DNA of 64,000 nucleotides, from positions 1-64,000 of the forward strand of contig NZ_NFJT01000002.1 in assembly GCF_002160015.1 (NCBI RefSeq). The letters run 5' to 3'. Positions 33,353 through 40,970 of this stretch are shown here, one piece after another. This DNA comes from Anaerofilum sp. An201 (GTDB lineage: Bacteria > Bacillota > Clostridia > Oscillospirales > Ruminococcaceae). The notes under the pieces were generated by a model. The model was not told the origin of the DNA, did not search any database, and worked only from the letters and a program-made list of their open reading frames with translations. Every line of letters begins with the position of its first letter. Positions within the stretch are counted from its first letter, which is position 1. The position numbers were made by a program, and so were the translations under genes.

Positions 33353-34588
33353 TTATTCAGTGGCGGCCTCGCTCGGGATTTCGGCGGGGGGCTCGCCCGG
33401 GGCTTCGGTGGGAGCCTCACTTTGCTCGGTGTCCGTGACAGCGGCGTCTACCATTTCCTGAGTCAGTTCCATCTCGTCAACCAGCACACCGTCCGCATAG
33501 GTTCGCATCCACATCCGGCCATCGGCGTCCTGTTCCAGCACAGTCTGATATCCCATCGAACCACCGTTTGCGTAAATCACCACATTATCGTTTACATTCA
33601 ATGGGTCGGAAACGATGCTGAGCACCTCGCCATCTGTGTAGAATCGCCAGCCAAACATCCGGCTTGCGTTATGGGCACTGATTTCAGGATGCAGATAGTC
33701 AAGAACCGGGGCCCGGTATTCAAAATTGTTACCGTTCCAGCCTCGGAACAGGAAAGTGTCACCCACAATGTTAAAGGCTTCCGGATTGATGCCCGCAGCA
33801 GCGGTAGTGGGAATCTGAATGGAGAAGAATTCGTTGGGATACACAGTGACATATCCGGATTCTTCCTTGTACGGAGCAATCGAACAGATTTCATTTGCGA
33901 CTTCCGCGAGGTTAAAGTAGATTTCTCCGTTTTTCTCAGTGTACTGATATGATGTTAGGCATCCGTCGATGATGATGCTTCCCTTTTCGCCCTGAGTGTC
34001 TCCATTCAGAATGGCCTGCCCGTCGTTCCAAGCCTTGAGAAAGTTATCCTTCGCGGTACTATTCTGCACAACATGAATGCGCTCACCGGTCCCCTCTTCC
34101 CGCAGAAATCCACGGTCCTCGATGACGCCGTTTTGGACCAGCATAAGTGAATAGCCGGAAATGATGTAGTTTGCCGGTTCATCAGTTCCTTCCTCAGCAC
34201 CCGCATAGAACTCCTCTTCGACCGGGCTGCGATACAGCTGGTGGCCGGTTTCTGTTTTTATGGGCCCGCTATCACCTTGCACAGGAACGAGCTGCTTACT
34301 GTCAACGACACTCAGCTGGTCTTCCTTAATGTTGAGGCTCGCATATTCGGAATGCCCTAACATGGTTTCAGTGTCGCCAAATTCGATTTCATGGAATTTG
34401 CCGTTCTCATCGGATGGCCCCGTATCCATAGAGCCAGATGTAGGTTCTGATTGCGAACTGGATGAAGTGCTTGGTGCAGGAACATCCTTGGCCCCTCTGC
34501 CCCCGACAACCAGCATGGCAATAACGCCGATGATGATGATGACAGCCGTCAGCCCGTACAAAATCAATCGTTTATTGGAATTTGTCAC
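33353..34588 (-). CDS. Single-pass membrane protein of the conjugation operon
   Basis: This is a 411-residue protein. It has a basic start, one membrane segment (residues 8-30, LILYGLTAVIIIIGVIAM), a Ser/Thr/Pro linker, then a large outside domain. One part (IYFNLAEVANEICSIAPYKE...VTVYPNEFFSI) recalls copper-amine-oxidase-like or stalk domains found in Gram-positive surface proteins. The C-terminus is Glu/Pro/Ala rich. It probably forms part of the cell-wall-spanning side of the secretion machine. Exact role unknown. Confidence 0.75.
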   Translation of the reverse strand: MTNSNKRLILYGLTAVIIIIGVIAMLVVGGRGAKDVPAPSTSSSSQSEPTSGSMDTGPSDENGKFHEIEFGDTETMLGHSEYASLNIKEDQLSVVDSKQLVPVQGDSGPIKTETGHQLYRSPVEEEFYAGAEEGTDEPANYIISGYSLMLVQNGVIEDRGFLREEGTGERIHVVQNSTAKDNFLKAWNDGQAILNGDTQGEKGSIIIDGCLTSYQYTEKNGEIYFNLAEVANEICSIAPYKEESGYVTVYPNEFFSIQIPTTAAAGINPEAFNIVGDTFLFRGWNGNNFEYRAPVLDYLHPEISAHNASRMFGWRFYTDGEVLSIVSDPLNVNDNVVIYANGGSMGYQTVLEQDADGRMWMRTYADGVLVDEMELTQEMVDAAVTDTEQSEAPTEAPGEPPAEIPSEAATE

Positions 34589-34675
34589 AGAATCATCTCC
34601 TTGAAAAGACTTGCGTTTTTTATGGACCCATAAGAGGAAAGCAAAAATTCATCTTACGAACCTTCTTTTGGGCAC

Positions 34676-34708
34676 AAAAAAGGACGTTCCCCAGAAAGAG
34701 GACGTCCT
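34676..34708 (-). terminator. Intrinsic terminator after the M23 peptidase gene
   Basis: The stem AGGACGT...ACGTCCT with an inner CCTC...GGGG pairing is followed by TTTTTTG on the minus strand. Confidence 0.75.
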
Positions 34709-34716
34709 CAAAAGGC

Positions 34717-36408
34717 TTACCCACGGGCACCTTCACGGATTTTGGGACCAAGTTCTGTCAAAAGCGGGTCCACTCGAGTGCCATTCTGGATTACTTCCAG
34801 ATGCAGATGGTTGCCGGTAGAGTTACCCGTTGTGCCGACAAGGCCGATGCAGTCTCCAGCTTTTACTTCTTGTCCATCCGCGACTAAAATTGCACTCATG
34901 TGCGCGTATCGGGTTTGCAAGCCGTTCCCATGGTCGATGGTAACGTAATTGCCGTAACTTGAGCTATATGGTTTTACGCTACACACACCATCTTTAACGG
35001 CATAGATGCTTGTCCCTGCGGCCGCAGGTAGGTCGAGTCCCTGATGGAAGTCTGGTCTTCCATACAGAGTACGCCAGCCGAACAGGCTGCCAATCGTGTA
35101 GGACCCGGACGGCAAAGGCAACCCGACATCGCCAATGGAAGCGCTGCCGCCGCCACCGCCGGCAAAAGAGTAAAACTTGGTGAGCTGGATTGCGTTTTCC
35201 TGTACCAAATCCTTATCAGAAATCTCATACGAAGGGGCGTCAGCCGGTTTGTCCTCAATTCCGCAATTCTCAAAGATGATGTCCTTATAATCACTTTTGA
35301 GCGCGACAGAATAATTGATTTCAATAGAAACCGTGCGGACCCTCTTCTCAATCGGCTCAATGCGGGCGACGTTTTCAGGATGCTCTTCGACTTCGGCTTC
35401 TGTCATTTCGTAGCCATCGCCATCGTAATACCGGTATCCAATGGTTTCGTACTCATCTTCAACCGAATAAGACGGTGTTACGGATGGCTGCCAGACAATT
35501 TTCTGTCCGAGTCCGAACCAATCAAGGCCCGTAATGAGAAATGCAGTATCCAGAGCATCCTTGACGCTGGTCGCATATCCAACAGTATTGTCTTCGCCTC
35601 CAGTATAGCCCTTATCCACTGCCGCATCATCGAACGATGTTTGTGCAGACGATGCAGCAATCAGTAAGCAGCTCTCATAAATAAACTGCTGGTCCTCGAT
35701 GTTGGGGTCTTTCTGAACCGTGAATTCGATATGATAATCTCCTTCGGCAACATCGGATGGCCGGGAATATTCTGGAGAATTGCGAACATAGTCTTCATAT
35801 GTCGGTTTGCTCGCCTCAGCCATCGCCTTGGCCTGCTTCATGGCTTGTTTATCGTCTCTCAACGATGCCCGAAAGGCCTCATTGATTACTGCCACGAGCC
35901 GATTCGAGGAACTGAAATAGATTTCAGAAATGCTGTTGCCATTTTCGTCGAGCTCATCCGCATTGGCGTATTCGGTTTTAAAGGTCTCCCCTGCGGTTCC
36001 CCACTTACCAGTAGTGAAAAACGTCGCGAGGTCCTGCCAAAAAAGCCCGGAAGACAAATCATTGTATCTTGCTGTCAATGCCGCTTCAGCGTTTGTTTCC
36101 CATTCGGCCGCATCCTGTTGAACAATAACACTTTCATTATCCGGGTGCTGGCTGTCCATGCCAACAGCGGAACTGAATATCATTGAGGGGAGGCAGAACA
36201 GAAGCACAACGACGACGATGACGATAATGGCAACGGGGCCACCCAAGGCGCTTGCAAGAGCAAACCAGATTTTTGACGCGGCCATTTTTGCCGCTTTACC
36301 AGCAGCTTTTCCTGCGGCCTTCCCAGCTTTTGCTCCGATTTTCTTTGCCTTTTTTTTAGCGGCTGACTCAAGCATCTGGTCTGCCTGAGTCTTTTTATTG
36401 AATTGCAA
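34717..36408 (-). CDS. Membrane-anchored M23 peptidase of the conjugation machine
   Basis: This is a 563-residue protein. Its N-terminus is Lys/Ala-rich (GKAAGKAAGKAAKMAASK). One membrane segment follows near residues 50-75 (VAIIVIVVVVLLFCLPSMIF), then a long extracellular part. The C-terminal LytM/M23 domain (last 120 residues) has FHQGLDLPAAAGT, then RYAHMS and GNHLHLEV, giving the zinc and catalytic His/Asp set. It cuts peptidoglycan to let the secretion channel pass. I chose the TTG start at 36408, nine bases after GAGGGG; an ATG at 36357 lacks a good site. Confidence 0.85.
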   Translation of the reverse strand: MQFNKKTQADQMLESAAKKKAKKIGAKAGKAAGKAAGKAAKMAASKIWFALASALGGPVAIIVIVVVVLLFCLPSMIFSSAVGMDSQHPDNESVIVQQDAAEWETNAEAALTARYNDLSSGLFWQDLATFFTTGKWGTAGETFKTEYANADELDENGNSISEIYFSSSNRLVAVINEAFRASLRDDKQAMKQAKAMAEASKPTYEDYVRNSPEYSRPSDVAEGDYHIEFTVQKDPNIEDQQFIYESCLLIAASSAQTSFDDAAVDKGYTGGEDNTVGYATSVKDALDTAFLITGLDWFGLGQKIVWQPSVTPSYSVEDEYETIGYRYYDGDGYEMTEAEVEEHPENVARIEPIEKRVRTVSIEINYSVALKSDYKDIIFENCGIEDKPADAPSYEISDKDLVQENAIQLTKFYSFAGGGGGSASIGDVGLPLPSGSYTIGSLFGWRTLYGRPDFHQGLDLPAAAGTSIYAVKDGVCSVKPYSSSYGNYVTIDHGNGLQTRYAHMSAILVADGQEVKAGDCIGLVGTTGNSTGNHLHLEVIQNGTRVDPLLTELGPKIREGARG

Positions 36409-36510
36409 AGCACATTTCCCCTCTCGTTGGATTCTTGCCTGACATTGCTGGATAGGAGTGCTGTCCAGTGTCCGCCGCACACTACGCGGAAGTTGCCAGG
36501 CTTGTGCGGC

Positions 36511-36534
36511 TTGGCGCCCCCGCTGAAGCGGGAG
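36511..36534 (-). other. GC-rich hairpin between the virB6-like and M23 genes
   Basis: GCGCTCCCGC-TTCA-GCGGGGGCGC forms a 10-bp stem nine bases past the virB6-like stop. No T-tract follows, so it is more likely an mRNA-processing or stabilising hairpin than a terminator. Confidence 0.4.
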
Positions 36535-36542
36535 CGCTTTTG

Positions 36543-39500
36543 TTAGTTTTTCTCGCCTTTACCAACAGGGTTGTCCGCACTGTTGAGCGGGCCCTTTTTG
36601 GTTCTGCGAGCCAGTTCGAGGGCTTTACGGAACTGCTTGCCCTCATCAGCAGTGTAGGATTCACGGATTCCGAGTTCTTTCCGAATTTCCTCGATACCCT
36701 CAATCCCTCCGCCGTTCTCGGTTGCGAGTGCAGCCGCGAGCTGTTCAGGAGTGATGTTAGCGTCCAGATAAATCCGTCCGGTGTTGCCGTGATTATTAGT
36801 GTACATGTACCCGACCTTTCCGTTTTCAGGCGGCATTTCGAGGTCGTCGAGACGGGAAACCACGGCTCGCGCCACAACAGTTTCTCCGTTCTCGTTCTGG
36901 TAGCTGTACCGGAAATCGGGAGAAGCGTCCTCGCCGGTTCCACTGAAGCCCATTTTGAATTCCGGGCTCCAGTTTGTACCATTGTCGTGCTCTCCGGCAA
37001 AGGATACACTCTTCACTTCTGGATTGGGAGCGAAGGTGACGTCCGGGTTATCCATTGCGCTGATGCCAGTGCTCTGAGCAAATTCTCGGGCCCCGCTGCT
37101 GTCATTGTCGTGGCTGTGGACGACCATATCGGCCACCTGCTGTGCAGAAGCCCCTTGCGGCACTTCGATAGTGCCGACGGACTCACCCTGCGCATTGTAA
37201 CCAGTCCATACATCGCTGCCATTGCTGCCAGCATCGGTACGAGCCATTGTCACGCCGCCGACAGAGAAGTTGGTATCGGGGCTGCTTGCATCGGCAGGAG
37301 CCGGGCTTGCTGCCTCAAAAGAAACGTCGGAACGACTGAATCCAGTAACTCCAGCAGTTTGGGTAAACTCGCGGACACTGTCATTGTCGCCGCCGCCGCT
37401 GACGACCATATCGGCCACCTGCTGTGCAGAAGCGCCCTGGGGAACTTCAACAGTGCCAATGGACTCACCCTGCGCGTTGTAGCCGGTCCATACATCGCTG
37501 CCATTGCTGCCAGCATCGGTACGGGCCATTGTTACGCCGCCGACAGAGAAGCTGGTATCGGGGCTACTTGCATCGGCAGGAGCCGGGGTTGCCGCCTCGA
37601 AAGAAACATCGGAGCGACTAAATCCAGTGACTCCGGCGGCCTGAGTAAACTCGCGGACGCTGTCATTGTTACCACCGCCGCTAACCACCATATCGGCCAC
37701 CTGCTGTGCAGAAGCGCCTTGGGGAACTTCAACAGTGCCAATGGACTCGCCCTTCGCGTTGTAGCCGGTCCATACATCGCTGCCATTGCTGCCAGCATCG
37801 GTACGGGCCATTGTCACGCCGCCGACAGAGAAGCTCGTATCGGGGCTGTTTGCATCGGCAACTCTTGCCGGTTGGGCAGAGAACGAAACATCCGAACTGG
37901 TATAGCCACTGATTCCGGCAGCCTCTGTGAATTCACGAAGGCCACCTTTATCTTGACCACCATTGACAACCATATCGGCCACCTGACGTGCAGAAGTCCC
38001 TTGCGGAACTTCGACAGTGCCGACGGAATTGCCTTGAGAATCGTAACCGGTCCAGACATCTTTGCCCTGGTTCATGCCGCCAACGTCGGTACGGGCCATC
38101 GTGATACCGCCAACAGAGAATTTCGAATCCGGGCTATTCTCGATAGGAGTACCGGCAACGGACGAACCGCTGATATCAGTGTTCACGCCGAGAGTGGTGT
38201 GCGCGCCCGACATGGATTGTTTCGGGTCAGAAGCGTCAGTTCCGGCCTGATACTTTGCCATAGTCTCAGGGCTCGCAGAGCCGGTAAATACGGCGCCAAC
38301 CTCTTCCGCCGTCATATTGGCGGGAGCATTGAAAGCGGAGTCTTTGCCATCATCCGATGTTACGGTAAACATCGCTGTTTTGCCGTCGAGGCTCTCGCCG
38401 CTCGTGCGTGTAACTTCGGCCTGATGGGTCTTTCCATCCACGCCAGTGTATGTTGCTGTCGCAACGCTTCTGGTGGGGTCAGAAATTTGAGATGCGGAGT
38501 AAGTTGCCGACGTAGGCTGAGCAGGACCATTCTGTGCCGGAGCATTGGTGTCCATGTCGTTTAGCCCGGAGACCTTGCTCAGGGTGACACCATTAGCTGT
38601 CTGTGTTGCCACAGTAGCGGAAAGATTACCGTCTTTATCTACCGACAAACCAGTGACTTTCTGGTTTTCGGCAAGGCCCATCGCTTCACCCATATGCGCC
38701 TTTACAGCATCGCTGTTCAGTACCTGCGGCTGGTCTGCCGCCAATGCTTTCATCGCCTCTGCTCGTTCCTGAGCCGTCGAACGGGACAAAGCACCATTCA
38801 TGGACGCTTTCATCATATTGTCCTGCATGGTGTGGGCTTCCGATACGGCGCCGCCCACGCGAGTTCTGATGTTCTCGCCCGTCTTGCGGATACCGCGAAC
38901 AATGTTGTTTCCAGTAACGGCTCCAGTAACGGCTCCAGCAACGCCTCCGGCCGCTGTCTTGGTGCCGCTTTTGAGCATCTGTGCTGCGACTGTGGGAGAC
39001 ACCTCGCCTTTGATTGCGCCCTTGACGCCGGCCGCAGCCTGAGTCGCGCCTTTCACCAGCGCATCGCCAATGGGCGGTTTCTTTATGCCACTGGTCGCAT
39101 TCGGAGTAACTGGGCTGTTGGGAGAAGAACCTTTTCCGGAGAAAAAGCCGTTTTCGCCGAAGTTTTCCAAACCGGCCCTACCGCTTTTAATCACTCCTCC
39201 CAGTGTATGGAACGCGGCCCCCATACCGAGCAAGTCAGACAGCGGGTCGCCGCTCAACTTAACGTTTGTGGCGCCGACGGCATTGAAAATGTCATCCAAC
39301 TGCTGGATAATTTTGAGGAAACCATATGTGACGAGTGCCCACACAAGGAAATTGGTGGCATTGCCCGTTGCATAATCCAGAGAGCCAAACAAGCCAGACG
39401 CAATCCCGATGCACCAGACGTTCAGTAACCACAATACACCGGAAGAAATAAATACCGAAAGACTCTTCTTCGCGATTTCGATGCCGCTTGGACTGACACC

Positions 39501-40265
39501 GCAGGCTACCGCCAACGGGGACAGATACACATAGACAATCATTACCACAAAGCGCTGTGTCATCTCGAGAAGGAACTTCAGGTAGTTCCACATAATCAGA
39601 ATAAGCAGCACGCAGCTCACGAGAATGGACGCAATTTCTGCAAGTTCATTTGCGAGAATGCCCGGAATAGGCGCACCCACTTGAGAGAAAAAGTTTCCAA
39701 ACCCGCCAAAGGCGTTTGTAAACGCCTCGGAAAGGGATGGAATGGTCGTCGTACCGGATTGAGCGTACCAATCGTTCAGCAAACTTGCATAAACATCCTG
39801 AAACATTCTCAGCGCACCCTCGGCAAGAGGTTGAACAACGAATGTAAGCGGAATGAAAATAAGCGCTCTTGCAACAATGCTGCCCGTAGAAGTGTTTTGC
39901 TTGGTTCCAAGATATGGTCCGAAAAACACGGTCAAAAGCTGCCACAGCAAAATGACCCCAGCAATCGTTGTCGAAAGGATTTGAATGACCGGGGCAAAAT
40001 TGGCGAACGCACTCAGGACGTGCATCTGCTGAAGCTCATCGTAGTCGATAGACATGGCTGTGAGGAACACAGCCGCAATCGTTTCGAGGATGCCGAGGAC
40101 AAATTGGCAAATCGTACTGATGAGCCATCCAAAAATCGACATGAGAATATCGCCGATGCCTGCATAGGCGGGCACTACGCCGACGAACAACGCGACAAGG
40201 CAGCAGGTGATGATGATGGACCTTTTCTTGAATTGTCTTGTTTTTTCTTCAAGTAATGTCGGCAT
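36543..40265 (-). CDS. VirB6/TrbL-like membrane protein with tandem repeats
   Basis: This is a 1240-residue protein. A hydrophobic N-terminus (signal-like, residues 18-36) precedes about six membrane segments within the first 330 residues, as in VirB6/TrbL channel proteins. A Gly/Ala-rich linker then leads to a long soluble tail. From about residue 700 to 1070 the tail holds four units of about 95 residues, each opening near FSVGGxTMARTD, with DVWTGYNAxGES, GTVEVPQGxSAxQVADMVV and a REFTxAxGxxxFSxSDVSF ending. DNA copies 2-4 are nearly identical, so they expand or shrink easily. The pilin gene lies upstream, the M23 gene downstream. Confidence 0.85.
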   Translation of the reverse strand: MPTLLEEKTRQFKKRSIIITCCLVALFVGVVPAYAGIGDILMSIFGWLISTICQFVLGILETIAAVFLTAMSIDYDELQQMHVLSAFANFAPVIQILSTTIAGVILLWQLLTVFFGPYLGTKQNTSTGSIVARALIFIPLTFVVQPLAEGALRMFQDVYASLLNDWYAQSGTTTIPSLSEAFTNAFGGFGNFFSQVGAPIPGILANELAEIASILVSCVLLILIMWNYLKFLLEMTQRFVVMIVYVYLSPLAVACGVSPSGIEIAKKSLSVFISSGVLWLLNVWCIGIASGLFGSLDYATGNATNFLVWALVTYGFLKIIQQLDDIFNAVGATNVKLSGDPLSDLLGMGAAFHTLGGVIKSGRAGLENFGENGFFSGKGSSPNSPVTPNATSGIKKPPIGDALVKGATQAAAGVKGAIKGEVSPTVAAQMLKSGTKTAAGGVAGAVTGAVTGNNIVRGIRKTGENIRTRVGGAVSEAHTMQDNMMKASMNGALSRSTAQERAEAMKALAADQPQVLNSDAVKAHMGEAMGLAENQKVTGLSVDKDGNLSATVATQTANGVTLSKVSGLNDMDTNAPAQNGPAQPTSATYSASQISDPTRSVATATYTGVDGKTHQAEVTRTSGESLDGKTAMFTVTSDDGKDSAFNAPANMTAEEVGAVFTGSASPETMAKYQAGTDASDPKQSMSGAHTTLGVNTDISGSSVAGTPIENSPDSKFSVGGITMARTDVGGMNQGKDVWTGYDSQGNSVGTVEVPQGTSARQVADMVVNGGQDKGGLREFTEAAGISGYTSSDVSFSAQPARVADANSPDTSFSVGGVTMARTDAGSNGSDVWTGYNAKGESIGTVEVPQGASAQQVADMVVSGGGNNDSVREFTQAAGVTGFSRSDVSFEAATPAPADASSPDTSFSVGGVTMARTDAGSNGSDVWTGYNAQGESIGTVEVPQGASAQQVADMVVSGGGDNDSVREFTQTAGVTGFSRSDVSFEAASPAPADASSPDTNFSVGGVTMARTDAGSNGSDVWTGYNAQGESVGTIEVPQGASAQQVADMVVHSHDNDSSGAREFAQSTGISAMDNPDVTFAPNPEVKSVSFAGEHDNGTNWSPEFKMGFSGTGEDASPDFRYSYQNENGETVVARAVVSRLDDLEMPPENGKVGYMYTNNHGNTGRIYLDANITPEQLAAALATENGGGIEGIEEIRKELGIRESYTADEGKQFRKALELARRTKKGPLNSADNPVGKGEKN
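36990..38170 (-). repeat. Tandem coding repeats of about 285 bp in the virB6-like gene
   Basis: Four repeat units; near-identical stretches recur with a period of about 285-288 bases (for example around 37200, 37490 and 37775). The first unit (38000-38170) is more diverged. Confidence 0.85.
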
Positions 40266-40302
40266 TATTAAGCCTCCTTTCAGCTCCCGACATTATAGCC
40301 AG

Positions 40303-40334
40303 AAAAAAGCGCCGCCCCGCTGAGGGACGGCGCC
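40303..40334 (-). terminator. Intrinsic terminator after the pilin gene
   Basis: The GGCGCCG/CGGCGC stem is followed by TTTTTTC on the minus strand, inside the conjugation operon. Partial termination here would give more pilin mRNA than channel mRNA. Confidence 0.85.
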
Positions 40335-40349
40335 TTGTCGCTTGCAGGC

Positions 40350-40706
40350 TTAGAACTGAGAGCCGATGGTGCTTGCCAAGTTGATGATGAAGGGCACAGC
40401 ATAGATGGCAACAATGCTGATAACAATAGTTACCACCCAGGCGCGGTAGGTTTCTACCTTCTTCTGAGACTGGCTGACCAGCATCATAATGAAGCAGAAT
40501 ACCAGCGCACAGCCGGCGATGGGCACCACGATGGACTTCAGCGCGCTTTCCAAAGTGGTGAAGATGTTGCTCATGGTCGAGGTAACATTGCTCCAAACGC
40601 CATAGTTCGCATACGACATCATCGTGGTGAGAATCAGGGCGTTCATGCCCGCCATTACGCCGACAGCCTTGTTACGGATGCCAGAAACGGCAGAAAGTTT
40701 ATTCAT
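40350..40706 (-). CDS. VirB2/TrbC-like pilin candidate
   Basis: This 118-residue protein has a likely signal-type N-terminus (AVGVMAGMNALILTTMMSYA) and two membrane segments near residues 61-78 and 89-108, the layout of conjugative pilins (VirB2/TrbC, or Maff2-type in Firmicutes). Its position as first gene of the operon, with a terminator directly after it, fits a highly produced pilin. AAAGGAG precedes the ATG. It is driven by promoter 7. Confidence 0.75.
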   Translation of the reverse strand: MNKLSAVSGIRNKAVGVMAGMNALILTTMMSYANYGVWSNVTSTMSNIFTTLESALKSIVVPIAGCALVFCFIMMLVSQSQKKVETYRAWVVTIVISIVAIYAVPFIINLASTIGSQF

Positions 40707-40829
40707 TGGTATCGCTCTCCTTTCTTAGCCTTCGCTACGATTTGGACTTTGTAGAAGTGGATGCGCTTTTCCGGAACACAAACGCATATGTACTCACGGA
40801 ATCAGCTCATACCGATGTCCATGATAAAT

Positions 40830-40857
40830 ATGATACGGACTTTTCGGGGTGAGACAA
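40830..40857 (-). promoter_or_regulatory. CCCCGAAAA-box promoter 7, conjugation operon
   Basis: -35 TTGTCT (40852-40857), box CCCCGAAAA (40841-40849), -10 TATCAT (40830-40835), spacer 16. There is no type-1 hairpin. About 125 bases of leader precede the pilin gene. Confidence 0.75.
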
Positions 40858-40918
40858 TCTTCTCGCAGGCCATTCGGACGATAAATTTCCTTATTTTCAA
40901 ATCGCATTGTAATTAGCC

Positions 40919-40958
40919 AAAAAAGAAAAAGCCGCCACCCATTAAAGGGATGGCGGCC
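40919..40958 (-). terminator. Intrinsic terminator after the RecD2-like gene
   Basis: The GCCGCCATCCC/GGGTGGCGGC stem with a TTTAAT loop is followed by TTTTTCTTTTTT on the minus strand. It insulates the conjugation promoter from upstream transcription. Confidence 0.9.
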
Positions 40959-40970
40959 GCATAAAAATGA

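Noticed and set aside
36468-38564. Very long plus-strand open frame opposite the VirB6-like gene
   Set aside because: It mirrors the tandem-repeat codons of the minus-strand gene and has no ribosome binding site. It is open by composition.
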